A stretch of 64,000 nt of DNA from Methanobrevibacter sp. (GCA_017652345.1 JAGCBE010000040.1:29457-93456), one strand, 5' to 3'; shown: positions 45,201 through 53,773, counted from the stretch's first letter. A program made the numbers and translations. The notes: generated by a model not told the origin, from the sequence alone.

Positions 45201-45357
45201 TAATACTAATGATTTCATCGTTTTCATTGTACTGGTATGTAATGTCTTTCTTCTTTAGATAGGTCTCATTAATATCATTGCCATATTCGTCTTTAATGGC
45301 TTTTCTAGCTACTTCAGCAAATATGGGAGTACCACTTATATCATGCACATATTTCAT
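42292..45357 (-). CDS. long tail fibre, 1021 aa
   Basis: Long fibre with repeats of about 20-40 residues of type D-Y-Y-x-K-x-E-T-S-[GS]-K-[DE]-E-I-[SA]-x-A-L (for example YYKKTETSGKDEISTAL), alternating with coiled-coil and Ser/Asn-rich shaft sequence. It contains IIDSLPASGETGKIYYVG-like motifs seen in many tail fibres, and near the C-terminus LSGDGTSANPLGV, shared with the protein at 32465. It is the first long gene of the minus fibre operon, with GAAGG before the ATG. Confidence 0.75.
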   Translation of the reverse strand: MKYVHDISGTPIFAEVARKAIKDEYGNDINETYLKKKDITYQYNENDEIISINNSAIAAGGDSKKIVGEDGIYVRNDLTAYVVGVSADYAYNSALSSKQDKLTEDQITDINSIPFKLDKTEFAEVSADFATKDYVDDKISDLGSPLVIRGSKTCAEINALTGMKVGDVYCVKDSGTIDGQTILARDEVAWTSDNTWIIVGRENATDLTDYYKKTETSGKDEISTALQSLDDNFENYYPKSSTSGSDQISQALASKTDASALDYYYLKTETSSKEEIANALLNKVNNSALENYVTNETLANNYYDKTETDNLIESGLSSKVDYEYLQENYYNITEVSSKDEVQNALADKLDTTAFSTVSSTFLTDSDLDGYATTAELNTASGSLKDGVDYISGVVDNLDIPTHQEIKDASAHAYGEATAWVDTQNYINSLPNSSNWNNTYTAVTSNSSNWNESYITLTSNSATWEANVQSDWNETNSANDSYIKNKPDIYTKTEIDSLFNGKIVIVDSLPASGETGKIYYVGPFGTGDDKYDEYIWNGSWVKVGEHTIDLSDYATIEYVDSINEDKLDTSAIQGANNVITGINGSAIKDTVYSQGDYITITNNTINGKDWSTEITSATSGKADSSEVEGLADEMAQGFANMDEQKVDVSSFNSLEDTVEGIIEDLPDKQDKLSGDVQDALDQVYTNSGNWNYSYLTLTSNSSKWEDTTSAYQTNSGTYLTTADSAEFYPMTGNPSGFMTEMFIATYGQTSYQDIKDAFNAHKIVYCYVPNTTGDRMAFLAFVGSGNSGNFEFQYYRSLTPNKRPSDVFGDELYTYIRNVQGWSSARRYTCDIISGGDGLWSTYSAAGDKGYFTLNLSSEYVDALTSVSSKLETVSANAPLSGDGTSANPLGVDMNSAYTIDGSYGITAVPDTATNKVVVQMTNDVYQDVQTVHSSISAWNDVSGLSAKSTVSANSENVISISSNSTATPVEVSATTYYTNTADNSLKAQKIFIVQNDADLINHAGLANGQGCLFFVLSGFQN

Positions 45358-45359
45358 AA

Positions 45360-45569
45360 TTAACCTTCTTCCTCGGGTGCTGTATATTCAATGTAACCAA
45401 TATTCAATTTGTCTTGTTTCTTCTCAATCATAATTATCAGTTTGCTGATTGTCTGATTGAACATTTCTAAAGTAACATAAGGACCACAAGGAGATTTTGA
45501 CCAAATCGTAGATTGGTCATAATCGTTACCACGCTCGTATATATTTGTTGTATTCATTGTTGGATTCAT
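45360..45569 (-). CDS. short fibre-operon protein, 69 aa
   Basis: A small protein with CGPYVTLEMFNQTISKLI and an acidic end (TAPEEEG). I prefer ATG 45569 over 45593 because the upstream ATG lies in front of the late promoter octamer (45584-45577), so a transcript from that promoter would begin near 45571. That leaves almost no leader. It is followed by the 1021-aa fibre gene after two bases. Confidence 0.5.
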   Translation of the reverse strand: MNPTMNTTNIYERGNDYDQSTIWSKSPCGPYVTLEMFNQTISKLIIMIEKKQDKLNIGYIEYTAPEEEG

Positions 45570-45576
45570 AGTATTA

Positions 45577-45584
45577 TATTTATA
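45577..45584 (-). promoter_or_regulatory. T4-type late promoter octamer (minus strand)
   Basis: Reverse complement of TATTTATA, giving TATAAATA seven bases before ATG 45569 on the minus strand. It would drive the fibre operon from 45569 down to 39858. Confidence 0.65.
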
Positions 45585-45610
45585 CCTTTTCAATGGTTTG
45601 TTTTTTGGCT

Positions 45611-45618
45611 AATAAATA
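45611..45618 (+). promoter_or_regulatory. late-promoter-like octamer, leaderless geometry
   Basis: AATAAATA, then TTGT, then ATG 45623. One mismatch to consensus, the recurring four-base spacing, and divergent from the minus-strand late promoter at 45584. Confidence 0.4.
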
Positions 45619-45622
45619 TTGT

Positions 45623-46516
45623 ATGAAAATATCATTATGCATTACAAACCATAACCAACATGAACTGGTTTATCAGACTATTGAAGCCATAAAAGCTCAA
45701 ACAGTTCAACCAGACTTTATCTATGTATGTTCAGATGATAAGAGTTTCTTGTCAAACGAACCGAATGTTATCTGTATCAACAATAAGGTCTTAAAAGGTC
45801 GCTGTCAGAATAGAAATTCTGTTATTAAGAATTTCCTAAATTCCAGCAGTGATGCTTTAGTCTTTATTGATGGAGATACCTGTCCTAAAAACACTAACTT
45901 CATAGAGAAATATGAAGACTGTTTTAAGAACTATGACCTAGTTTTTGGAACTAGAGAACATACCAACCCAATTGGATTGAAGAAACCACCTTCAGACCTA
46001 TTGACAGCAAATATGGATAACTTGTGGAATAATAAGCCTTTGAGTTATGAAGATTTGAGAGTTGCTTCCAATGCAGTAAATACCTGGCAGAATTCTTATA
46101 AGTTCTATGAGAAATTGGACTTAATGGTTACGGGTATGATTGGATGGAGTTGCAATTTTGGATTCACTAAAGAAGGTTTGAAAAAACATTTGGAATTTAT
46201 GAAAAATACTTATGGAGATGCTGAATTGTTTGATTCAAAAGCATTCAAAGGAAACTGGGGTTATGAAGATGTGGCTATGGGTATTGATGCATTGTTTGCC
46301 GGTTTGAATATATGGATTACAAATGACATTAAAATCGTTCATAAATCACACGAACGAACAGATGGTTTATTTGACCATGTGGCTGGTAGACATTTGATAA
46401 TGGAAAGAGTTAGAAAACTAGAACAGAAAAGAAACAAAGAAAAACCAAATAGACAGATAAAGAGTAAAATAGGATTCTTCTTGATTGGATTGATAATTGG
46501 TATAGTCTTGCTTTAA
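45623..46516 (+). CDS. glycosyltransferase family 2-like protein with C-terminal membrane segment
   Basis: A 297-aa protein. I take ATG 45623 over 45593 because the family start is MKISLCITNHNQHELVYQTI. It has the nucleotide-sugar fold with ALVFIDGDTCPKNTNF (D-x-D) near residues 85-100 and WGYEDVAMGIDALFAGL near 220 (E-D, the family 2 catalytic region). The last 20 residues (IGFFLIGLIIGIVLL) form a hydrophobic tail anchor, so it may act at the membrane. It lies between fibre genes and behind a late-promoter-like motif. Confidence 0.78.
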   Translation: MKISLCITNHNQHELVYQTIEAIKAQTVQPDFIYVCSDDKSFLSNEPNVICINNKVLKGRCQNRNSVIKNFLNSSSDALVFIDGDTCPKNTNFIEKYEDCFKNYDLVFGTREHTNPIGLKKPPSDLLTANMDNLWNNKPLSYEDLRVASNAVNTWQNSYKFYEKLDLMVTGMIGWSCNFGFTKEGLKKHLEFMKNTYGDAELFDSKAFKGNWGYEDVAMGIDALFAGLNIWITNDIKIVHKSHERTDGLFDHVAGRHLIMERVRKLEQKRNKEKPNRQIKSKIGFFLIGLIIGIVLL

Positions 46517-46530
46517 AACATAGTAAAAGT

Positions 46531-46538
46531 TATAAATA
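46531..46538 (+). promoter_or_regulatory. T4-type late promoter octamer
   Basis: Exact TATAAATA, 20 bases before ATG 46559, with ACGAGG between. Confidence 0.72.
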
Positions 46539-46558
46539 TACTAAACGAGGTTTTAAAT

Positions 46559-47092
46559 ATGTTTACAAATTATGACGAAATTATTGATAAGCTAGCATTA
46601 TTGAATGAAGAATCTGAACCAAATGTTCCTACAGTAGAAGACATGGAAAAGGCTGCAAAGGAAGACGATTCTCCAAAAGAAGAAACCAGTGAAGAAAATA
46701 TTAGTAAGGCTGTCAAAGAAGCTATAAAACCACAAGTGGATATTGCAATATCTACAATCAATTCCATTAAAGACGCATTTAGTGACAATTGTAACAATGC
46801 CAGAGAATTGACCACTATGACTGACCAGGTTAAGAACTGGGAAAAGACCATTCGTGGTGCTTGTCAAAGTATTGTAGAAATCGTAAACAATAAGAAACTA
46901 TTTAAGACCGATGAAAATGGAAACTGGGTTAAGGGTAAAGATGGAAAATACTTGGCTTGGAATGACAAGACCATTAATAAAGTATTTTCACCTAAAGCAT
47001 ATTCTTGGTTGAAAGATACAGGTAGTAGAGATAGAAATACATTGGACTGGTGTGCAGCAATTATCGTGTTCTACAATTCTATCGTTGTTTAA
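46559..47092 (+). CDS. structural hypothetical protein, 177 aa
   Basis: A 177-aa protein with an acidic N-terminal part (PTVEDMEKAAKEDDSPKEET) and a helical C-terminal domain. It contains KLFKTDENGNWVKGKDGKY and ends LDWCAAIIVFYNSIVV. It stands directly before the 995-aa fibre, behind a late promoter. No family is recognised. An adaptor or fibre-assembly role is possible by position. Confidence 0.55.
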   Translation: MFTNYDEIIDKLALLNEESEPNVPTVEDMEKAAKEDDSPKEETSEENISKAVKEAIKPQVDIAISTINSIKDAFSDNCNNARELTTMTDQVKNWEKTIRGACQSIVEIVNNKKLFKTDENGNWVKGKDGKYLAWNDKTINKVFSPKAYSWLKDTGSRDRNTLDWCAAIIVFYNSIVV

Positions 47093-47101
47093 GGAGAATT
47101 T

Positions 47102-50089
47102 ATGGCTGGCGAAATAGAAGTTAATGGACAACATGTTCAGCTATGGGATAGAAATACAATAGCTGATGGTTATAAAATGGCACAAAATACTATTGTACCA
47201 ATTTGTTCAGCTATTACAGCTGGTGGAGCAGCAGTATCAGCAAAAATTCAAGAAGAAATTGATAGAGCAACTAATAAAGAAAATGCATTAAGTGGCGAGA
47301 TACATGATGAAACAGAAAGAGCTACAAATAAAGAAACTGAGCTTGATGAAAAAATTGATGCTGTAGCAGATGATTTGGAACAAGAAATTTCTGATAGAGA
47401 AGACGAAGATAGAAAACTTCAAGACCAAATTGATACAATTAATGCTGGTACAGATGTTATAAATGTTTATGGTACTTATGATAATTTCTCTGGAACATCA
47501 GGTGATTTATTTTCAACAAGTGCAATTACAGACCAAGATGTTGTTAAAGTTTTAAATGACCCCAATCAATATCCAGAAGCAGGTTTAACCGCGGGTCCTC
47601 ACCAAACATATTTTAGATGGAATGTTACAGCTACAGTACCACATAAACCATTAGACCCAACTGATGGTGAATGGCGTTTTATTGGTTATACTGACCCATA
47701 TTATAATACAGCTGAAATTGATGAAAAATTTGAAGATATATCTGCTACTGTTTCAAATAATTATTTGTCTGCTAATGGTGTAGCAGTACAATCTGGACAT
47801 AACATTGTTATTACAAAACCAGATGGAGATAATACACCTCATATTAAAATAGAAACTTCTAGTCATGTTACATTTGATGGTGTTTCTTCAACTAATGTTT
47901 CTGCTAATTCATTATCTGCAACAACATTGAGTGCAGCAACTGCATATGGACAAAGTGCAAAGTTTGATGATATTAGTGCCACCAATTTAACTGCATTAAC
48001 TGCCACGGGTGAAAGTGCAAAATATACAAATGTTAGTGCAACTAATTTGACAGCATTAACAGCAAGTGGTAATTTAGCTCAATACATTACATTGAGTGGA
48101 CAAACAATTAAAGGTGCTACATCTTCAATCAACATTGATAATTTGATTAACTCTGCTGTAAATGGTGGTGCAATGACAGGGTTAAAAAATGCATCTGCAA
48201 TTGTGCTAAATTTTGACCCTGACAAAAAATTAGAATTTGATAATTCTGCATCCGAAGTTAATTTATATGTTAGCGGTGGAGCATCTGAGTGGATTGGTTT
48301 TGATATTGACGGTACAAATCATGCTATAACTGTTACTGGTAATTTAACACCAATACTCTCACAATATTTACCTGTAAATTGGTCTGGATATACCGATTCA
48401 ATATTCAGTGGTACTTCTAGAAGTGCTCAAAGTGCTGGTAGTGCATCTCTAGCAAATAGTGCATCATTGGCTTATAGTGCAACATTGGTAGATAGTGCTA
48501 GAATAGCAAACAGTGCAAAATTGGCTAATAGTTCTACTCTTGCTAATAGTGCATCTTTAGCTAATAGTTCTACTTACACATATTCAGCAACTATTGCAAA
48601 TGAAGCACAAAAACTTGGTAATGTTGGTAGTGCTGATTTAATAGGTTCAGCACAGAGTGGAAAAGCTGCATGGAATATTTTAAGAGATGCAAAAATAAGT
48701 GCTGTAGGTACAAATTATACTAATACTGCTTTTGCTAATCTTTCTGCTGGTTTGAGAATTTCTGCTGGTAACAATTTAACCATTGCTACTGCAGCTAATA
48801 ATACTATTCAATTAAATGCTAAAGATACTGGTTTAACTTCAATTAGTGCTGGCGGTCATACCAATGGAACAGCAACATATAATTCTACATTAAAATTAAG
48901 TGCTGGAGATGGAATAAACTTTGTAACAGCCGCAGATAATATTTTAGGTATTAGTGCATCTGGTACAGATTATCGTGGCGGAAATTGTATTTCAATTGAT
49001 AATTTTTCTGATACCATCAAATTTATTGATTTGAGTTCAACTATATCAAGTCAAAAATTAATTGTTTCTGGACAATCTGCTCTTTGGCAAAATGGTCCTT
49101 CATATCTATCTGCTGATGGTGGTGTTGTAAAACTATCAATTGATAATGATTCAAATAAAGTATATTTTGATGGTTTTAATGTTGGTATATCAACAGCAAA
49201 TAGGACAACTTGGCCTAAAATTATTAGTGCCGGTAATGGTAAATTTGGTGATATTACTGCTACAAATGTTGAAATGAGCGGTATATATGATGGAACATAT
49301 TTTACAGCTTATTATACACCTTCTGGTGTTAATTTAAAACGTGCCGGTATGCCAGGACCACAAGTATTCATGACACCATATGAAGTATCTGCTGTAGCAG
49401 CTGGTGGTGGTGGTACATCAGTAACAGCAACAAAAACTTGGTATGAATTATTAAGTAGAGGAAGTTTACCACAAACTACAACTTCAGATTATGGTATGGT
49501 GCTTGCTGTTGATTCAGCAAACAATAATATTGACTGGAGTGATAGATATAAACTTAAAAAAGGTGCCGGTGCATATGATGATTGTTTTGAAACTTCTCAA
49601 CAAATTAAAAGAAAAGATGATAGTTATACTTACATTTATATTGAAAATACTGAAAGAAGACTTTGTTTTGGTGTATCTAATAATGGTAATGTTCGTCTTG
49701 GTGAAGAAACTGGTAAAACAAGAAGTCCATCAGCAGCAAGAAGTATAATATATTCAAATGGTACTGGTGATAATACAACATATCACTTTAATGGAAGTGC
49801 ATTAGGAGCAACTAATTCTGATTTTGCTAAAACAGCAAATTCAGCATATTCAGCTGAATATGCAAAATCTGCAATATCATCTTACTATTCTGAAGAAGCT
49901 GAAGACAGTGTTCGTCTTGGTAATCGTCCTGACTATGATTATGCATTAACTGGTGGTACATATACTGCATCAAATCAATTGAAAGTAAATAGTGCTGTAA
50001 ATGCAAATAATTCTACTAAATGGAATGGCTATGAATTGTTGCTTGGTTCACTACCTACACAAGGACAAAATCAAATAGCATTTATATAA
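47102..50089 (+). CDS. long tail fibre, 995 aa
   Basis: The N-terminus (QLWDRNTIADGYKMAQ) recalls the T-V-A-D-G module at 12566 and 13194. Residues about 45-120 are a charged coiled coil (EEIDRATNKENALSGEI, then DETERATNKE). The shaft has Ser/Ala/Asn repeats such as NSASLANSASLAYSATL and SATNLTALTASG. The C-terminal part ends NGYELLLGSLPTQGQNQIAFI. This is a long trimeric fibre. AAGGAG is a strong Shine-Dalgarno. Confidence 0.78.
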   Translation: MAGEIEVNGQHVQLWDRNTIADGYKMAQNTIVPICSAITAGGAAVSAKIQEEIDRATNKENALSGEIHDETERATNKETELDEKIDAVADDLEQEISDREDEDRKLQDQIDTINAGTDVINVYGTYDNFSGTSGDLFSTSAITDQDVVKVLNDPNQYPEAGLTAGPHQTYFRWNVTATVPHKPLDPTDGEWRFIGYTDPYYNTAEIDEKFEDISATVSNNYLSANGVAVQSGHNIVITKPDGDNTPHIKIETSSHVTFDGVSSTNVSANSLSATTLSAATAYGQSAKFDDISATNLTALTATGESAKYTNVSATNLTALTASGNLAQYITLSGQTIKGATSSINIDNLINSAVNGGAMTGLKNASAIVLNFDPDKKLEFDNSASEVNLYVSGGASEWIGFDIDGTNHAITVTGNLTPILSQYLPVNWSGYTDSIFSGTSRSAQSAGSASLANSASLAYSATLVDSARIANSAKLANSSTLANSASLANSSTYTYSATIANEAQKLGNVGSADLIGSAQSGKAAWNILRDAKISAVGTNYTNTAFANLSAGLRISAGNNLTIATAANNTIQLNAKDTGLTSISAGGHTNGTATYNSTLKLSAGDGINFVTAADNILGISASGTDYRGGNCISIDNFSDTIKFIDLSSTISSQKLIVSGQSALWQNGPSYLSADGGVVKLSIDNDSNKVYFDGFNVGISTANRTTWPKIISAGNGKFGDITATNVEMSGIYDGTYFTAYYTPSGVNLKRAGMPGPQVFMTPYEVSAVAAGGGGTSVTATKTWYELLSRGSLPQTTTSDYGMVLAVDSANNNIDWSDRYKLKKGAGAYDDCFETSQQIKRKDDSYTYIYIENTERRLCFGVSNNGNVRLGEETGKTRSPSAARSIIYSNGTGDNTTYHFNGSALGATNSDFAKTANSAYSAEYAKSAISSYYSEEAEDSVRLGNRPDYDYALTGGTYTASNQLKVNSAVNANNSTKWNGYELLLGSLPTQGQNQIAFI

Positions 50090-50100
50090 GGAATTGATAT

Positions 50101-50985
50101 ATGATTTGGGTAAGTGATGGAAGTAAAATTACACAAGGAATAGCATTAAAAAAATATACATGGTTTGATGATTTACTATTCAATTATAGAAGCTATCGTG
50201 TATATATGGCTCAAGAATTACAGCCAGATATAGCTCCGTTTAGAGTACATCCAGCACAAGAACAAGGTCAATATAGACCGACTGGAAATTCATATAATAT
50301 AGCAAATTTATATTTGGAATATAGAGTATTAAATGGAAGACATACTGATATACCATATGCTGAATGTAGTAATGGTCGTTGGGATGCATATAGTGTTTTA
50401 AATCATAATGATACAGGTAAATTAGCACCAAATATATATCCTCGTTCTACACAAACGGGTGTAAATTCTCCATATTTGGTAAGATATTATGATGGTAGTA
50501 TAAATGGAAGTTTTAAAAGTAGTAGAAATGGTATTTGGACAACTACTTTTAATAAAGATACACATCTTCATTTTTATATCAATTTTCTGTTTTATGGAAC
50601 TTTTATGATGCTTAATCAAAATACTTCACCGGCAACCATTCCAAAATCGTTAGATATGTTAGCATATAGTTCATCATCAGATTCTGGAACATGGATTAGT
50701 AGTTCTGGTACCGTAAGTCTTGATATACCAGAATCAGCTTTTGGTTACCCAGTTGAGGCGGGTTCAATTAATCTTGGTGGAATAGATTATCATTATAAAG
50801 TTCTTATTGTAAAACAACCTTATCAAGCATCATATAAAGCCGATAATCTTATTCTTAATAATGGATTATCTGAACTTTCAATGCCATTTATAAAATTTGG
50901 TACTAAATCAACAACACAATCAACAGAAGGTGATTTTGTGTACTTTCTTGATTATGGTTTTAACATAGGTTATTCTTATAATTGA
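50101..50985 (+). CDS. fibre tip / adhesin, 294 aa
   Basis: A beta-rich 294-aa protein starting MIWVSDGSKITQGIALKK. It has many Tyr, Ser and Asn residues and ends in a hydrophobic strand (DFVYFLDYGFNIGYSYN). It directly follows the 995-aa fibre, the usual place of the distal receptor-binding tip. It ends ten bases inside the convergent minus-strand gene. No enzyme motif is visible. Confidence 0.6.
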   Translation: MIWVSDGSKITQGIALKKYTWFDDLLFNYRSYRVYMAQELQPDIAPFRVHPAQEQGQYRPTGNSYNIANLYLEYRVLNGRHTDIPYAECSNGRWDAYSVLNHNDTGKLAPNIYPRSTQTGVNSPYLVRYYDGSINGSFKSSRNGIWTTTFNKDTHLHFYINFLFYGTFMMLNQNTSPATIPKSLDMLAYSSSSDSGTWISSSGTVSLDIPESAFGYPVEAGSINLGGIDYHYKVLIVKQPYQASYKADNLILNNGLSELSMPFIKFGTKSTTQSTEGDFVYFLDYGFNIGYSYN

Positions 50986-51833
50986 TTTAATATCAGTTTC
51001 CCACTACAGGGACTGAAAGTCAATTCACTAAACTTAACTTCGCTATTAATACTATACAAATCAACTCTAACAAATTTGAAATCTGAAGACAATTTTTTAA
51101 CGATTGGCTTCATTTTTTCTAATATAGTTCTTTCGCTATCCAATAACTTAAAACGAATTGGTTTAACACCAATGTACATATCTGGTTCATTTCCATCTGC
51201 GTCAGTAAATGTCATGAACTCCTCTAGGTTCTTTCCTAATTTTCTAACAGTCTGTACATATTTGATTTCACCATTTTCACACCAGAAATTCCAGTCTTTC
51301 AATTGTCCTAAATCTGGTTGAACAATTACACCTGGAGTGATATTTTCATATTGCCATTCATAACCACCAATGTAGGCATAATTCAAACTTAACCATTCAT
51401 TCAATTTGGAAATTAAGTAACTTGGGTCATTACCTTTCTTCTTTTCAAATCGCATATTCCAACCAGACCCATGATTGCATCTGAAAAACCATTTTCCATC
51501 TGGCAATTGGTTGAACATATCTAGAGTAAATTCATTACAAATCCAGATATAAGATGGTTGAATTAGAATGTCTTTTAGATTTGGATTCAATGCAATTTTA
51601 TTGTGTGCAGATATTTTATCGGCCCATAATGGTTTTCTTTCGTCTTTATCGTAAATCTTACACCAATTTATTCTATCAACTATATTTTGTGGATTGTCTA
51701 AGTTTACAAATGGTAATTTATTTTTAATCCAATCTCTAGCGAATTGTTCTTTATTGTCTGCAAATCTACAGTTGTTATAATCAGTATGATATAATCCTTT
51801 CAACCATTCTTGTCTGTATTCTTCGGGTGTCAT
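50976..51833 (-). CDS. TupA-like ATP-grasp protein
   Basis: A 285-aa protein with the family pattern: KNKLPFVNLDNPQNIVDRI, KPLWADKISAHN, FRCNHGSGWNMRF near residues 118-130, VIVQPDLGQLKDWNFWCENG, and FVRVDLYSINSEVKFSELTF then SPCSG at the end. TupA-like ATP-grasp enzymes are linked to polysaccharide and teichuronopeptide-type synthesis. A paralogue lies at 54322. The substrate is unknown. It is the last gene of the minus operon and starts on a TAATG overlap. Confidence 0.78.
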   Translation of the reverse strand: MTPEEYRQEWLKGLYHTDYNNCRFADNKEQFARDWIKNKLPFVNLDNPQNIVDRINWCKIYDKDERKPLWADKISAHNKIALNPNLKDILIQPSYIWICNEFTLDMFNQLPDGKWFFRCNHGSGWNMRFEKKKGNDPSYLISKLNEWLSLNYAYIGGYEWQYENITPGVIVQPDLGQLKDWNFWCENGEIKYVQTVRKLGKNLEEFMTFTDADGNEPDMYIGVKPIRFKLLDSERTILEKMKPIVKKLSSDFKFVRVDLYSINSEVKFSELTFSPCSGKLILNQL

Positions 51834-52096
51834 TAAAAATCCTTTTCAATATTGTTTAATCTATTTTGAATGTAGATATATTTCTTTATTTTATTATTTA
51901 TTTTTCTTTGCTCTTTAGCAATTTCATAAGGTATTACTTTAATGTCATATTCTTTATTTGCTGGTCTTAAGAAAATAACATGACTAGCAATAGAAGTAGC
52001 ATATGCCCCCATAGAAGCATTATTGTATGTGGTAGGATTTACTGTATGTTCAAATTCCTTTTCCCAAAAAAGTTTTTTAAATTCTTCGTAAGTCAT
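51833..52096 (-). CDS. small protein, MTxxEF...KDF family
   Basis: An 87-residue protein starting MTYEEFKKLFWEKEF and ending RLNNIEKDF. The coding of K-D-F (AAG GAT TTT) also places an AAGGAT Shine-Dalgarno before the next start codon. It contains VIFLRPANKEYDIKVI. No family is recognised. It is one of six such genes packed from 53704 to 51833. Confidence 0.62.
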   Translation of the reverse strand: MTYEEFKKLFWEKEFEHTVNPTTYNNASMGAYATSIASHVIFLRPANKEYDIKVIPYEIAKEQRKINNKIKKYIYIQNRLNNIEKDF

Positions 52097-52380
52097 ACAA
52101 AATCCTTCTGTATTTCTTCTAATTTCTCAGTTACTCTAAGTTCTTTATCCCATTTAATATAATGATTAACATAATCTTTACCATTTTGTATAATGAACTT
52201 AGCCATTTCTTCACTCATATACTCATAACGCATATTCATATTAAACGATAGAACAACTGCACCATTAGAATTTAACAATTCTCTATCATTGTACTTACAG
52301 ACAAATTTTTCAGGAGTATCTGTAACTACAAAAATTTCAGGGTCTTGTTTTACCATTTCTTTAAATTGTTCAAATGTCAT
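52093..52380 (-). CDS. small protein, MTxxEF...KDF family
   Basis: A 95-residue protein starting MTFEQFKEMVKQ and ending LEEIQKDFV. It overlaps both neighbours by four bases (ATGA). The middle (EKFVCKYNDRELLNSNGAVV) predicts beta strands before a helical C-terminus. Family-like to its neighbours in length and both ends. Function unknown. Confidence 0.62.
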   Translation of the reverse strand: MTFEQFKEMVKQDPEIFVVTDTPEKFVCKYNDRELLNSNGAVVLSFNMNMRYEYMSEEMAKFIIQNGKDYVNHYIKWDKELRVTEKLEEIQKDFV

Positions 52381-52664
52381 ACAAAGTCCTTATTTATTTC
52401 TTTTAGTTTCCAATAAGTATCAATTTCTTTAACTCTTTTTCTACAATACTTTTCAAAGCAAGCACATGCTTTATCGTAATTACTTACACCAAACCACTTA
52501 CCAGGAAATTTTATAATTCGTTCACCAGTTTGTTGATTTTTAAAAAACCAACATACTGTTATATTTCTGTATAGAAATCCAGTATCATATCCACTTTGCT
52601 TATTAAAGATATCCAATTCTAGATTGTACTTCTTATAAAATTTTTCAAATTCAATTCCATTCAT
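52377..52664 (-). CDS. small protein of the K-D-F-tail family
   Basis: A 95-residue protein starting MNGIEFEKFYKKYN and ending KLKEINKDFV. It has a beta-rich centre (TGFLYRNITVCWFFKNQQ) and Lys-rich helices. The terminal codons AAG GAC TTT double as Shine-Dalgarno for the next gene. It overlaps both neighbours by four bases. Function unknown. Confidence 0.62.
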   Translation of the reverse strand: MNGIEFEKFYKKYNLELDIFNKQSGYDTGFLYRNITVCWFFKNQQTGERIIKFPGKWFGVSNYDKACACFEKYCRKRVKEIDTYWKLKEINKDFV

Positions 52665-53086
52665 TTAAAATCTTCTTCAATACAAAGTTTTCTTTTTTCT
52701 TGATTTATTTGTTTTCTCATTAACTTTATTTGTTCGTAGTAAATCATCATATTTTTGCAATGGTCTTTTAATGCATCCAAATCATCAAATACTTCTTCAC
52801 TACCAAATTCTATCTTGATTAGATTTTTTTGAGGTTTAATTACAACATCATAATCCATTTTGACCCAGACATGATTTTTGTGATTTTCTTCATCCAAATA
52901 ATATGTAAATAAAACAGAATTGTCATCAAAGGTTTTGCCTAATGTGATTGATACATCTGAAAAATGGGCACAAAATACTGTATCGTCTTCAAACAATGTA
53001 TATTTCAAACCCAATTCGTCACACAGTTTTATGAGTGTGTCTTTACATATTTCTTCCTTATGTAAAATTTTATTTAATATACTCAT
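52661..53086 (-). CDS. small protein of the K-D-F-tail family
   Basis: A 141-residue protein starting MSILNKILHKEEICKDTLI and ending RKLCIEEDFK, with a central beta region (HVWVKMDYDVVIKPQKN). It overlaps the frameshifted gene upstream by four bases and the next gene by four. Same family by tail and operon position. Function unknown. Confidence 0.62.
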   Translation of the reverse strand: MSILNKILHKEEICKDTLIKLCDELGLKYTLFEDDTVFCAHFSDVSITLGKTFDDNSVLFTYYLDEENHKNHVWVKMDYDVVIKPQKNLIKIEFGSEEVFDDLDALKDHCKNMMIYYEQIKLMRKQINQEKRKLCIEEDFK

Positions 53087-53387
53087 GCGAAATCTTCTTC
53101 TATGGTTTGAAGTTTATCTTTCATTTTCCAGTTTTTAATTCTAGTTTCATTTGCTCAACATAGTAATCGTATTTTTCTTGTGTTAGATTAAATGCATCTT
53201 CTTTTGGTACAATAACCAATGGAACTTTTGTATTTTTTATGCTTCTTTTTTCACACCACCCAGGTGTAATGATATTTGGTTTTGTTAAGTAAATAATAAA
53301 TTCATAACTATCCCCAATCATATATTCAAGGTCATGTAATCTTTTGTAAGTTTTAACAGCTTGCTTATAAGATTCTATAATATACAT
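53083..53387 (-). CDS. small K-D-F-family protein with apparent -1 frameshift at an A run
   Basis: The zero frame from ATG 53387 ends early, after QMKLELKTGK. One base earlier in phase, the sequence continues NWKMKDKLQTIEEDFA and stops at 53083, giving the D-F tail and the ATGA overlap with the next gene that every neighbour has. The tail then aligns residue by residue with the gene upstream (ELQIEIKRFEINEKLKSMDKDF). The change lies at an A run of five (53136-53132). A missing A, by mutation or sequencing error, or -1 slippage would explain it. Confidence 0.6.
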
Positions 53388-53704
53388 TCAAAATCCTTAT
53401 CCATAGATTTGAGTTTTTCGTTAATTTCAAATCTTTTGATTTCAATTTGTAATTCTTTTACACAGTTCAAAAAATCAGATTCATTTAATTTATAAGCATC
53501 ATATCTTGGAATAATGATTGTTGGATGACATGATTTAAATTTAAATTGATTTTCTTTAAATAGGTGTCCTATTTCATAAATATTATTTCTTTTGAATATA
53601 CAAAAATCAAAATCTGGATATTCAGATGCGGTTTTTTCTTTAAATCCTTTTATGTATTTTGTAAAAATATTGAAATCAGGTGAATTAACATCAAAAATTT
53701 TCAT
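53375..53704 (-). CDS. small protein of the K-D-F-tail family
   Basis: A 109-residue protein starting MKIFDVNSPDFNIFTKYI, with LKSMDKDF followed by four extra residues (ECIL) created by overlap with the next gene. Central part PTIIIPRYDAYKLNESDF is similar to PLVIVPKEDAFNLTQEKY in the next protein, so the two are paralogues. It is the first gene of the packed array, preceded by TTATATT-rich sequence. Function unknown. Confidence 0.62.
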   Translation of the reverse strand: MKIFDVNSPDFNIFTKYIKGFKEKTASEYPDFDFCIFKRNNIYEIGHLFKENQFKFKSCHPTIIIPRYDAYKLNESDFLNCVKELQIEIKRFEINEKLKSMDKDFECIL

Positions 53705-53723
53705 ACAAAAAATATAACAAAAA

Positions 53724-53746
53724 CCGCATATTATAACAATATGCGG
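53724..53746 (-). terminator. intrinsic terminator (minus strand)
   Basis: CCGCATATT (53724-53732) pairs with AATATGCGG (53738-53746) over five bases. On the minus strand the hairpin is followed by TTTTTGTTAT, after the gene ending at 53774. Confidence 0.85.
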
Positions 53747-53773
53747 CTCGTATTAAATGTTTAAAGTCAAACT

